Source of the DNA: Streptomyces sp. MRC013 | Lineage (GTDB): Bacteria > Actinomycetota > Actinomycetes > Streptomycetales > Streptomycetaceae | Length of the DNA stretch: 64,000 nt | Direction: 5' to 3' | Assembly (NCBI RefSeq): GCF_023614235.1 | Contig: NZ_CP094264.1 | Location: forward strand, 4,960,001 to 5,024,000 | Shown: positions 56,671 to 64,000 of the stretch, piece after piece | Numbering within the stretch: position 1 is the first letter of the stretch | How the letters are laid out: every line of letters begins with the position of its first letter | The notes under the pieces: model-generated | Told to the model about the DNA's origin: nothing | The model's database searches: none | Seen by the model: only the letters and a program-made list of their open reading frames with translations | Made by a program: the position numbers and the translations under genes

Positions 56671-56734
56671 GCCGCGGGGCGGGCCCGACGGCCCCGCGGC
56701 GGTGGGCCGCCCCCCGGCCTCGGGGCCGGGGGGC
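56671..56734. terminator. two consecutive terminator hairpins after the helicase
   Basis: First stem GCCGCGGGGC/GCCCCGCGGC (56671-56680 and 56691-56700), second 11-bp stem (56709-56719 and 56724-56734) with a TCGG tetraloop. They separate the helicase from the convergent DUF4240 remnant. Confidence 0.75.
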
Positions 56735-56859
56735 CGCATGCCGCGGCGCCGCGGGTCCGTCGCCGGAGACGTGTTCACGCCCCGAGGGCGTGACGGGCGG
56801 TGAGGGCCGGGAGCCGCCCTCCCCACGGCCGACCTCGCCCTGTGACCGCGGGCTTCTGC

Positions 56860-57391
56860 CTACGCCGGGTGGAGGGCCGCCGAGCCGGGCAGCCGGCGGG
56901 CCGTTTCGCCGCGGTCGTCGAAGTCGAGGTCCCGGGTCGGGTCCAGCTTCGGACACCGGATGGTGAACGCGTGGTCGGGGAGCTGCCGGCCGGCCGCCGT
57001 GAGGTGCGCGTCCCAGACGGTGCCCAGCGTCCCCTCGCGCTCGAGGTCGACTCCGTCGGCCGCTGACGCGCGTACGACGGGCAGTTCCGCCGGGGCGTCG
57101 GGGCCGGCGACCGCCCGCTCGGAGGCTCGCGTCCCCGCGCGATCGACCAGCCGCGGAAGCAGCCGAAGCCGTCGTCGGCCCCCCGCCGACCACGTGGGCA
57201 GCGGCCCACAGGGGAGCGGTGCAGGGGTTCGTCCTCGGGTCCCACGGCACCTGCCGGGCGGCGACGACCTCCTCGGCCTGGTACGTGGCCGGCCGGGAGG
57301 CCGCCCGGCGGGCGGCCCCCTCGCCGTCGTCCGGGCCGGGAGCCTGATCGCGGGCCGCCTCGACGAACTGCCGGGACCGCCGTCCGTCCAC
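56860..57391 (-). pseudogene. degenerate DUF4240 gene with two frameshifts
   Basis: Three frames together spell a DUF4240 protein: DGRRSRQFVEAARDQAPG...EEVVAARQVPWDPRTNPCTAPLWAAAHVVGGG (start ATG 57391), then ADDGFGCFRGWSIARGRE, then ERAVAGPDAPAELPVVRASAADGVDLEREGTLGTVWDAHLTAAGRQLPDHAFTIRCPKLDPTRDLDFDD to 56860. The first break is at the C run 57179-57184; the second, near 57120, is not in a homopolymer. Several family-conserved residues also look altered (e.g. GWSIARGRE for a GWLIAQGRE-like segment). I regard it as a decaying gene of unknown function. Confidence 0.7.
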
Positions 57392-57539
57392 GGCGGCGGA
57401 GCACGCCGCCCGGTAACGGCACCGGGCCGGTCACCGCGGTTCGGCCCACCGGAGCGGTCGCGCGGCCCCCGTCGGCGTGGGCGGCCGCCGGGGGTGCGGG
57501 ACCCGCCCCCGAGTGGTGGACGGCTCCCGCGCGCCCCGT

Positions 57540-58085
57540 TCACCCCATGGTCTTGGCGCCGTCCAGGGACTCGCGGATGATGTCGGCGTGCCCGGCGTGC
57601 TGCGCGGTCTCGGCGATGACGTGCAGCAGCACCCGGCGGGCCGACCAGCGCGTGCCGGGTGCGAACCACGGCGCCTCCGGCAGCGGCCGGGCCGCGTCCA
57701 GGTCGGGCAGGGCGGCGATCAGCTCGTCGGTCCGCCGGGCCACCGCCGCGTAATCGGCCAGCACGCCGGCCAGCGTCTCGCCGGGCAGCAACCGGAACTC
57801 CTCGGCCCGCTCGGCGAGGTCGGTCTCGGCCATGGCGGTGAAGTCGGGCATGACCGACGGGCCGTCCACGATGAAGTCCACCCAGAGCCGCTCCATCGCG
57901 GCCACGTGCTTGATCAGGCCGCCCAGGCACAGCGCGCTGACGGTGGTCCGCAACCCGGCCTGCTCGTCGGTGAGGCCCTGGGTGGTGAAGCGCAGGAACC
58001 CCCGGTGCAGGTCCAGCGTCTGCAGCAGGTCGGCGCGCTCGCCGGTGAGGGCCGCCGACTCGCCCGGGTTCAGGGTCTCGGTCAT
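57540..58085 (-). CDS. DinB-family (DUF664-like) protein
   Basis: 181 residues. Four-helix DinB fold with metal-ligand positions: KHVAAMERLWVDF (His 1), and a C-terminal HVIAETAQHAGHADIIRE with the paired His. Such proteins are thiol- or metal-dependent transferases, often using mycothiol or bacillithiol. ATG 58085. It is divergent from the WYL regulator by 99 bp and is a likely target of it. Confidence 0.88.
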   Translation of the reverse strand: MTETLNPGESAALTGERADLLQTLDLHRGFLRFTTQGLTDEQAGLRTTVSALCLGGLIKHVAAMERLWVDFIVDGPSVMPDFTAMAETDLAERAEEFRLLPGETLAGVLADYAAVARRTDELIAALPDLDAARPLPEAPWFAPGTRWSARRVLLHVIAETAQHAGHADIIRESLDGAKTMG

Positions 58086-58184
58086 GGTCTTCCGCCTCCG
58101 GTTGTTTCCGTGTTCCTCGGTCTACGACGACGGTAGGGTCCATAGCGGTCAGTTCCCGTCCTGAATTCCGGGAGGATCGGAGCC

Positions 58185-59147
58185 ATGGCGAACACCGGCA
58201 CCCGGACGCTGCGACTGCTGTCCCTCCTGCAGACCCATCGCTACTGGCCCGGCGCCGAACTGGCCGACCGGCTCGGTGTCTCGGTCCGCACCCTGCGCCG
58301 GGACGTCGACCGGCTGCGCGAGCTCGGCTACCCGGTGGAGGCGCAGCGCGGCGTCGACGGCGGCTACCAGCTCGCCGCGGGCGCCGCGCTGCCGCCGCTG
58401 GTGATCGACGACGACGAGGCGGTCGCCCTGGCCGTCGGGTTGCACACCGCCGCGGAGGGCGCGGTGGAGGGCATCGCCGAGTCCTCGATACGGGTACTGG
58501 CCAAGGTGGTGCAGGTGATGCCCACCCGGCTGCGCCGCCGGGTCGAGGCGCTGCGCGCGATGACCGTACCCGCCGGCTGGGGCAGCCCGGCCCGGGCGGG
58601 CGTCGACCCGGGCGTGCTCACCGCACTCGCACTGGCCTGCCGGGACAGCGAACAGCTGCGCTTCGGCTACACCGCCGCCGACGGCCGCCGCACCGACCGG
58701 TGGGTCGAGCCGCACCGGCTGGTCCGCCTCGCGCACCGCTGGTACCTGGTCGCGTACGACCTCGCCCGGCACGACTGGCGCAGCTTCCGGGTCGACCGGC
58801 TCACCGTCCCGGAGGGCACCGGCACTCCGTTCCGCCCGCGCGCCCTGCCCGCCGCCGACGCCGCCGCGTTCGTCCGCGCCGGGATCGGCGGCCTGCCCCG
58901 CCCGTACCGGGTGACGGCCCTGGTGTACGCCCCGGCCGCGACCGTACGGCAACGGATCGGGCGGTGGGGCACGGTCGAGGAGGTGGACGCCGAACACTGC
59001 CGGGTCGGCATGACCACCGACTCCCTGGACTGGCCGATCCTGGCCCTGGGCTCCCTCGGGGCCGAGTTCCGCGTGCTCGAACCGGCCGAACTGGTCGACC
59101 GGCTCCGCGACTGGGCGGCCCGGTTCGACCGGGCGGTACGGGGCTGA
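58185..59147 (+). CDS. WYL-domain transcriptional regulator (YafY/PafC type)
   Basis: 320 residues. N-terminal winged helix: TRTLRLLSLLQTHRYWPGAELADRLGVSVRTLRRDVDRLRELGYPVEAQRGVDGGYQL. The WYL domain spans about 150-235 and includes RFGYTAADGRRTDRWVEPHRLVRLAHRWYLVAYDLARHDWRSFRVDRL. A C-terminal WCX domain follows. ATG 58185 preceded by GGGAGGATCGGAG. Known members respond to ligands or single-stranded DNA; this one probably controls the divergent DinB-like gene and itself from the shared 99-bp region. Confidence 0.9.
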   Translation: MANTGTRTLRLLSLLQTHRYWPGAELADRLGVSVRTLRRDVDRLRELGYPVEAQRGVDGGYQLAAGAALPPLVIDDDEAVALAVGLHTAAEGAVEGIAESSIRVLAKVVQVMPTRLRRRVEALRAMTVPAGWGSPARAGVDPGVLTALALACRDSEQLRFGYTAADGRRTDRWVEPHRLVRLAHRWYLVAYDLARHDWRSFRVDRLTVPEGTGTPFRPRALPAADAAAFVRAGIGGLPRPYRVTALVYAPAATVRQRIGRWGTVEEVDAEHCRVGMTTDSLDWPILALGSLGAEFRVLEPAELVDRLRDWAARFDRAVRG

Positions 59148-59262
59148 CGGCCCGGCCGCCGTGCCGCTCCTGCTGCCGGAGGCGGGCGGCGCGGACGGTC
59201 CCGTCGCCGGCGGGTCCGGGGAACCGGGCCGCACCGGGCTCCTCGAACCGCCCGCGGCAGCA

Positions 59263-59287
59263 CCGCGGGTCCGGGGTGGACCCGCGG
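59263..59287. terminator. possible terminator hairpin
   Basis: 10-bp stem CCGCGGGTCC/GGACCCGCGG (59263-59272 and 59278-59287), loop GGGGT, 115 bp after the WYL gene. The 59148-59518 interval otherwise contains no convincing gene. Confidence 0.45.
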
Positions 59288-59518
59288 GTGGATCCCCCGC
59301 GGGCACGGCATCCGGCCCGCGGGTCCCCGCCGGAGCGCCTCCGGCCCGCACGACTCCGCGGGCCTCCCGCCACCCGGGCGGCCACCCGGGCGGCGGTGGC
59401 CCCGCCGGGGCGGCGCCGCCGACCCGCGCCCGGAGCTTCCCGCGGGCGGGGGCGGGAGGTTCGGGGGCGGGATGCGGGGCAGACGGGCGGTGGTGTGCGC
59501 CGGTGGAGGGGGTCGTAC

Positions 59519-60244
59519 GTGGCGGTGACGGGACGGGTGGACGGAAGGCGCGGGGGCGCCGGGTGGCGGGACGTGGTACTCGCCGTGGGACTGGTCGGGG
59601 CCGTCGCGGGCGGCCTGGTGCTGCTGGTGCGGACGGCGTGGGGCGGCCCGCACGGGGCCTTCGGCCCGGTGGCGCTGGTCCTCGCCGTCGCGGCCCTCGC
59701 CGCGGTGGCACGCCGCGCGGGCACCCGGGGAACGCGACGGGCGGAGCCCCCGGGCGGCGGCGCACCCGGAACCGCCCCACCGCTCGGCATCCCGCCCGGA
59801 GCCGGCGGCGCCGCGCCCGTACCCGTGCTGGACGGCGACGCCGTCGACCACGGGCAGGTGGACCCGCAGGGCTTCGAGCACACGGTCGCAGCCCTCTGCG
59901 TACGCGACGGCTGCACCCGCACCGAGGTCTCCGGCGGCCCCGGCGACCTCGGCGCCGACGTGGTGGCGACCACCCCGGACGGGCGGAGGCTGGTCGTGCA
60001 GTGCAAGCAGTACGCCGCCGACCACCTCGTGGGCTCCCAGGACCTCCAGCGCTTCGGCGGCACCTGCTTCGCCGTCCACGGGGCGGAGATCGCCGTCGTG
60101 GTGACGACCAGCGGTTTCACCGCGCCGGCCGCCGAGTACGCCGCCGCACTCGGCATCGTCTGCGTCGACGGCGACGCGCTCGCGGCCTGGACGGACGGCC
60201 GCACGCCCCCGCCCTGGGAGCCCGCCCCGCCCGCCGCCCCCTGA
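59519..60244 (+). CDS. membrane-anchored Mrr-like restriction endonuclease
   Basis: 241 residues. Two hydrophobic helices at about 15-60 (VVLAVGLVGAVAGGLVLLV and FGPVALVLAVAALAAVA), a Pro/Gly linker, then an Mrr_cat domain from about 120: GFEHTVAALCVRDGCTRTEVSGGPGDLGADVVATTPDGRRLVVQCKQYAADHLVGSQDLQRFGG, with the D...QxK catalytic core and Q-FGG. GTG 59519 follows GGAGGGGG. Mrr-like enzymes cut DNA, often modified DNA. The membrane anchor suggests action on incoming DNA. Confidence 0.88.
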   Translation: MAVTGRVDGRRGGAGWRDVVLAVGLVGAVAGGLVLLVRTAWGGPHGAFGPVALVLAVAALAAVARRAGTRGTRRAEPPGGGAPGTAPPLGIPPGAGGAAPVPVLDGDAVDHGQVDPQGFEHTVAALCVRDGCTRTEVSGGPGDLGADVVATTPDGRRLVVQCKQYAADHLVGSQDLQRFGGTCFAVHGAEIAVVVTTSGFTAPAAEYAAALGIVCVDGDALAAWTDGRTPPPWEPAPPAAP

Positions 60245-60320
60245 CCCGGGTGCGGAGGGCTCGCGGGGGGCCGTGCGGGCGGCGGCCGGGCCGGGCGGGC
60301 GGCATGGCAGGATCGGGACA

Positions 60321-60983
60321 ATGACGGAACGGATCATCGCCGCGTGTGACGGGGCGTGCAAGGGCAATCCCGGGCCGGCGGCCTGGGCGTGGGTCATCGC
60401 CGGCACGGACGGCGGGGTGGCCTCCTGGGAGGCCGGCCCGCTGGGCCGGGCCACCAACAACGTCGCCGAACTGACCGCCCTGCTGCGGCTGCTGGAGGCC
60501 ACCGACCCGGCGGTCCCGCTGGAGGTGCGCATGGACTCCCAGTACGCGATGAAGGCCGTCACGACCTGGCTGCCGGGCTGGCGCCGCAAGGGCTGGAAGA
60601 CCGCGTCCGGCTCGCCGGTGGCCAACCGGGACCTGGTCGTGGCCATCGACACCCTGCTGACCGGCCGGGACGTGCGGTTCGTCCACACCCCGGCCCACCG
60701 GGTCGACGGCGACCCCCTGAACGCCGCCGCCGACGCGGCCGCCGGCCGGGCGGCCGTCACCCAGCGTCCCGCGGGCTCGGCCGCCGGCTCGGAACCGCCG
60801 GCCCCCGACACCCGCGAACGCCCGCGGACCCCCCGCCGGCCCCGCGCCGCGACCGCCTCCCGGGGCACGGTGCGGGCCAAGTTCCCCGGCCGGTGCCGCT
60901 GCGGAAACCCGTACGCGAAGGGCGAGACGATCGCGAGGAACGACACCGGCTGGGGCCACCCGGCGTGCGCGACGGCGTCCTGA
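60321..60983 (+). CDS. ribonuclease HI-like protein with Cys/His tail
   Basis: 220 residues. RNase HI fold (1-150): AACDGACKGNPGPAAWAWVI (Asp 1), NNVAELTALLRLLEA (Glu), VRMDSQYAMKAV (Asp 2), HTPAHRVDGDPLNAAADAAA (Asp 4). It cuts RNA in RNA:DNA hybrids. A disordered Arg/Pro linker leads to a C-terminal CRCGNPYAKGETIARNDTGWGHPAC element, a likely zinc-binding knuckle. ATG 60321, no strong ribosome binding site. Confidence 0.88.
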   Translation: MTERIIAACDGACKGNPGPAAWAWVIAGTDGGVASWEAGPLGRATNNVAELTALLRLLEATDPAVPLEVRMDSQYAMKAVTTWLPGWRRKGWKTASGSPVANRDLVVAIDTLLTGRDVRFVHTPAHRVDGDPLNAAADAAAGRAAVTQRPAGSAAGSEPPAPDTRERPRTPRRPRAATASRGTVRAKFPGRCRCGNPYAKGETIARNDTGWGHPACATAS

Positions 60984-61105
60984 GACGCCGTGCCCCGGCC
61001 GGAGGACGGGCGGGCCCGCACGGCCCCGCGACGGCGGGGACCGCACCGCGGGGCCGCCACGGGAAACCGTTTGCGGGCGGCGCCGACGGGGCCGAAGGTG
61101 GCCTG

Positions 61106-62059
61106 ATGCACTCCGAGACCACCTTCACCGTACGCCCGGCCACCACCGGTGACGCGCCGCTGATATGCGCGCTGCTCAACGAGATCGACACCGTCGAGAC
61201 CGGTCGGCCCGACACCGAGCCGCACGAGGTGGAGACCTCCCTCGCCCACCCCGAGGTGGACCTCCGGCAGGACTCCTGGCTCGCCTTCCAGGGCGGCCGG
61301 CTCGTCGCGTACGCCCTCGTGTGGGACGAGTCCGGCGGCGAGCGCGTGGACGCCGACCACTACGTCCTGCCCGGCCACGGGGCCGCCGGGGAGCGCCTGT
61401 TCGAGCTGGCCGAGCGGCGGGCGGCCGAGCGGGCGCGGGCCAACGGCGCCTCCCGCGCCGTCGTCCACCTGCACCTCCACGCCACGCCCACCACCGACCT
61501 CGGCATGCTGGCCCGGCGCGGCTGGAAGCGGGTGCGGCGGTACCACGTGATGTCCCGGGCCCTGTCCGACGCCGACCGGTCGGTCCCGGAACCGCCCGCC
61601 GGCCTGGTGCTGCGCGACTGCGCCGACGAGGCGGACCGGCGGCGCGCCCACGCCCTGATCCAGGAGACCTTCGCCGAGCACTTCGACCACGTGCCGCGCA
61701 CCTACGGGCAGTGGCTCGACGACGTCGGCGGCGACCGCGTCGACTGGTCGCTCGTGTGGATCGCCTCCTTCGGCACCGACGACGCGGCCGTGCTGTACTC
61801 GCGCAACGACCGGCGGAGCACGGCGTGGATCGGCCGTGTCGGGGTCCGCCGGGAGTACCGGGGCCGGGGCGTCGCCGGGCACCTGCTGCGGCACGCCTTC
61901 GCGACGTACGCCGTCCTCGGCCGCGACACGATCGGGCTGGGCGTCGACACGCTCAACGGGTCCGGTGCGCCGCGCCTCTACGAGGCGCACGGGATGGGCG
62001 TCCGGTACGCCGTGGACACCTGGGAGGCGGTGCTCGCCGCGGCGCCCGCCGGGGTGTGA
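61106..62059 (+). CDS. double-domain GNAT N-acetyltransferase
   Basis: 317 residues, two GNAT domains arranged like mycothiol synthase (MshD-like). The N-terminal domain (FTVRPATTGDAPLICALLNEID) is degenerate. The C-terminal domain is complete, with WIGRVGVRREYRGRGVAGHLLRHAFATYAVLG (Q/RxxGxG/A acetyl-CoA motif) and LGVDTLNGSGAPRLYEAHGMGV. ATG 61106 follows GAAGGTGG. It could act on a mycothiol-like or amino-sugar substrate; not the canonical MshD by position. Confidence 0.85.
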   Translation: MHSETTFTVRPATTGDAPLICALLNEIDTVETGRPDTEPHEVETSLAHPEVDLRQDSWLAFQGGRLVAYALVWDESGGERVDADHYVLPGHGAAGERLFELAERRAAERARANGASRAVVHLHLHATPTTDLGMLARRGWKRVRRYHVMSRALSDADRSVPEPPAGLVLRDCADEADRRRAHALIQETFAEHFDHVPRTYGQWLDDVGGDRVDWSLVWIASFGTDDAAVLYSRNDRRSTAWIGRVGVRREYRGRGVAGHLLRHAFATYAVLGRDTIGLGVDTLNGSGAPRLYEAHGMGVRYAVDTWEAVLAAAPAGV

Positions 62060-62180
62060 GGAGCGGTGGCCCGCCCGCGCTCCCGGAAGGAGGCGCGACG
62101 ACCCCGTCCCACCCGCCCGCGGGAGGGAGCCCCGCGGCGCGGCCCGGCCGGGCGTCCGCGCCGCGGGGCCTTCGGGGCGA

Positions 62181-62330
62181 CCGTGCCCACGGGGTTGCCG
62201 ACCGGCCGTGCGTGCGGGGTCACCGGGTCGGTGGTGCCGCGGGGCCGTCGGGGTGCCGTGCCCACGGGGTTGCCGACCGGTCGTGTGCGCGGGGTCACCG
62301 GGTCGGCCGTGCCACGGAGCCGTCCGGCCG
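62181..62330. repeat. two tandem copies of a 75-bp unit
   Basis: Unit 1 (62181-62255) and unit 2 (62256-62330) share CCGTGCCCACGGGGTTGCCG at their starts and a GCGGGGTCACCGGGTCGG block further in, with scattered differences. The surrounding interval 62060-62507 has no convincing gene; the 25-residue periodic frames seen on both strands lack a ribosome binding site. Confidence 0.65.
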
Positions 62331-62507
62331 GTCGTGCCGTCCGGAGGCCCGGCAGGTCCGAGGTCGCCGGGGCCGTGCGCGTGGGCCCTCCCCGTGCCGT
62401 ACCGTCGCGCCGCGCCGTTGTACCGCTGCGGCCTGCGCCTCCCGCGGACCGGCCGGGAACGGGGTACTCCGCCCGGTCCTCCGCGGAGGACCGGGGAGGG
62501 AGCCGCG

Positions 62508-62912
62508 TCAGAACGCCCCGACGGCCCGCGTCAGCTCCGCGACCGCCGCCGCCACGGGCGCCGCCGGTTCGGCGAACTGCGCCAGCCGGTTCAACGCCCG
62601 CCGCACCACGCCCGGTTCGGGTCCGCCCTCGTCCAGTTCCTCCCGCAGCCGGCGCAGCTCCACCCGCGGCGCCTCCTGGTCCGGCAGCGCCGCCCGGTGC
62701 TCCTCCAACAGGCGCTCCACCAGCCGGATCAGCTCGTCGACCCGGACGCGCTGCTCCGTGCCGGGGGCGTGGACGGTGATGTCGCCCGCCACGGCCCGCG
62801 CGTTCTGCCCGACGGCCTGGTTGACGACGCTGCTGTGCCCGCCGTACTGCTGCACGCCGTGGTTGCCGGCCGGGGACGGCTCGTGGGGAGGCCGTCGGGT
62901 CTGCTCGGACAT
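62508..62912 (-). CDS. hypothetical protein with an N-terminal NHGV...NQAVG motif
   Basis: 134 residues. After a polar start, residues about 17-40 read NHGVQQYGG followed by NQAVGQNARA, a motif also present at the C terminus of the adjacent upstream protein. The rest is helical (VDELIRLVERLLEEHRAAL, VELRRLREELDE, VVRRALNRLAQFAEPAAPVAAAVAELTRAVGAF). Family not certain; small proteins of this look accompany multi-domain conflict or effector systems in actinobacteria. ATG 62912 lies 13 bp after the upstream gene's stop, so same operon. Confidence 0.7.
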   Translation of the reverse strand: MSEQTRRPPHEPSPAGNHGVQQYGGHSSVVNQAVGQNARAVAGDITVHAPGTEQRVRVDELIRLVERLLEEHRAALPDQEAPRVELRRLREELDEGGPEPGVVRRALNRLAQFAEPAAPVAAAVAELTRAVGAF

Positions 62913-62925
62913 GTTCGTTCCCCTC

Positions 62926-64000
62926 CTATCGTCCGGACGCGCCGCCGGACGGCCTTCCGCCGCCGGCGGTGGCCGTCGCGGTCGCTGTGGTCGCCCGGGC
63001 GCCCGTGCCGACCGCCTGGTTCCCGACGACGCTCACGCCACCCGTCTGCAGGACGCCGTGGTTGAGGATCGTCTGCGACTGCGTGCGGAAGTCGGCCGTG
63101 TCCACGCCGTGCTCCTCCAGGAAGCCGCGGACCGCGGCCAGGGCGTGCCGGTCGAGCGCGTCCAACGTGTGCCGCGCGTCCACCGGCTGGAAGTGATGGA
63201 AGTACTCGGGCCCCTGGACGGCCTCGCGGACGCTCAGCCGGGCGCCCCGGTCGAACGCGGAGTCCTCGCGGGCGGCCCGCATCTCACTGCGCAGCCGGCG
63301 CGGCCTGCGGTACTCGGCGAGGACGTCCCCCAGGCACGCCCACGGAGCCCGCCACAGGGCGCCGCCCGTACGGCGCAGCGCTCCGGGCAGCAGGGTGCGG
63401 CGGCCCGGCGCGGCGAGGGACACCGGGGGCAGCAGGTCGACCGCGTGCAGGGCGCGTCGCACCGGGCCCAGCACGTACCGCTCGCACCGCAGGTGCAGCG
63501 TCCCGTCCGCCACCGCGACGTGCAGCAGGTGGCTGGGCACCACCTCACCGCCCCACAGCGGCACATGGCTGGCCAGATAGTGCCGGGCCACCCCGTCCGG
63601 GCGCAGCGCGATCCGCCGCACGGCCTCCTCCGGCAGGCGGGTGACGGGCGGGCGCAGCGGGTCGGGCAGGAGCCGGTCGTCGCCGGCCAGTTCCCTGCCG
63701 CTGACGAACACCCGGTCCTCCACGGTCAGTTCGGCCCCGCCCCGGGCCCCGGGCCCCGTGGGCGCGGGGAGCCCCCGGCCGCCTGCGCCAGCCGGTGGCG
63801 CAGCCGGGCGATGACGTCCCAGGCGTCGAAGTCCGTGACGGCCCGCTCCGACTCGGCGGGCAGCAGCGGCACGGACAGCGTCCATTCCGACTCCCGCCTG
63901 CCGTAGCCGACGAACGGCGAGAAACCGCTGTGGCAGCGGACGTTGCCCCGCTGGGCGTCGGCCACCGCCGCGATCCTGGCGGCCGCCCAGGGCTCCACCG
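62926..64000 (-). pseudogene. partial gene of unknown function, frame broken; carries the same motif
   Basis: The coding runs off the window's right edge. N part: AARIAAVADAQRGNVRCHSGFSPFVGYGRRESEWTLSVPLLPAE...ITARLRHRL-like, clearly coding. One extra G in the run 63772-63776 (plus strand C run) joins it to ELTVEDRVFVSGRELAGDDRLLPDPLRPPVTRLPEEAVRRIALR...YFHHFQPVDARHTLDALDRHALAAVRGFLEEHGVDTADF. The C terminus carries NHGVLQTGG and NQAVGTGARA, like the downstream gene. I do not recognise the family. Confidence 0.6.

Noticed and set aside
57450..57539. Coding potential between the DUF4240 remnant and the DinB-like gene
   Set aside because: Frames are short and lack starts with ribosome binding sites.

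Overview
This 64 kb window is chromosomal DNA from a Streptomyces or a close relative. It has extreme GC content, many GTG starts with GGAGG-type ribosome binding sites, and frequent GTGA/ATGA stop-start overlaps. It encodes families typical of mycothiol-using actinomycetes (maleylpyruvate isomerase-like enzyme, DUF6421, DUF6643, WYL and STAS regulators). I see no rRNA, tRNA, CRISPR array, insertion sequence, prophage or PKS/NRPS cluster. Most of the window is ordinary single genes and short operons.

Layout. 0-10.5 kb: partial gene, CbiX-type chelatase, GlcNAc-kinase-like gene coupled to uracil-DNA glycosylase (ung), BNR-repeat protein, TetR with a clear operator, PAP2 phosphatase, M56 peptidase, GNAT, and a ClpC-type unfoldase. 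10.8-14.1 kb: a tight operon of DUF6421, SDR and threonine-aldolase-like lyase, closed by a strong terminator. 14.2-22.8 kb: acyltransferase, thioredoxin, flavin reductase, etfBA, a double-HTH MerR regulator joined to a decapitated Ser/Thr kinase, a tyrosine-phosphatase-like protein and a DUF3048 lipoprotein. 23-35.9 kb: P-loop/NUDIX fusion, MBL hydrolase, M20 dipeptidase, geranylgeranyl-reductase-like flavoprotein, mycothiol enzyme, methyltransferase, DUF4865/TetR pair, HATPase protein, Cds1-like PLP enzyme, DeoR/SRPBCC pair. 36-47.8 kb: membrane alpha/beta hydrolase, parallel beta-helix/AAA fusion, MOSC, DUF6643, TerD, HpnB-like glycosyltransferase, Asp/Glu racemase, lnt.

48.2-56.6 kb is the most coherent functional unit. 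It holds a DevS/OsdK-like GAF histidine kinase, a pyridoxamine-oxidase-fold protein, a STAS protein, a DevR/OsdR-like response regulator, two divergent universal stress proteins and a DEAD-box helicase. Six copies of a 16-bp palindromic motif, approximately AGGKMC-N4-GGMCCY, lie 77-122 bp upstream of five of these genes. I interpret this as a hypoxia/redox dormancy regulon with its own operators. 56.8-64 kb: DUF4240 remnant, divergent DinB/WYL pair, membrane-anchored Mrr-like nuclease, RNase HI with a Cys/His tail, double GNAT, and a two-gene unit whose products share a 24-residue motif.

Ten genes are split by single-base indels, nearly always in G/C runs of 4-6. Insertions and deletions are mixed and the downstream coding looks intact, so most are probably sequencing or assembly errors. 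The kinase at 19.4-21.1 kb, which has also lost its N-lobe, and the DUF4240 gene look genuinely damaged.
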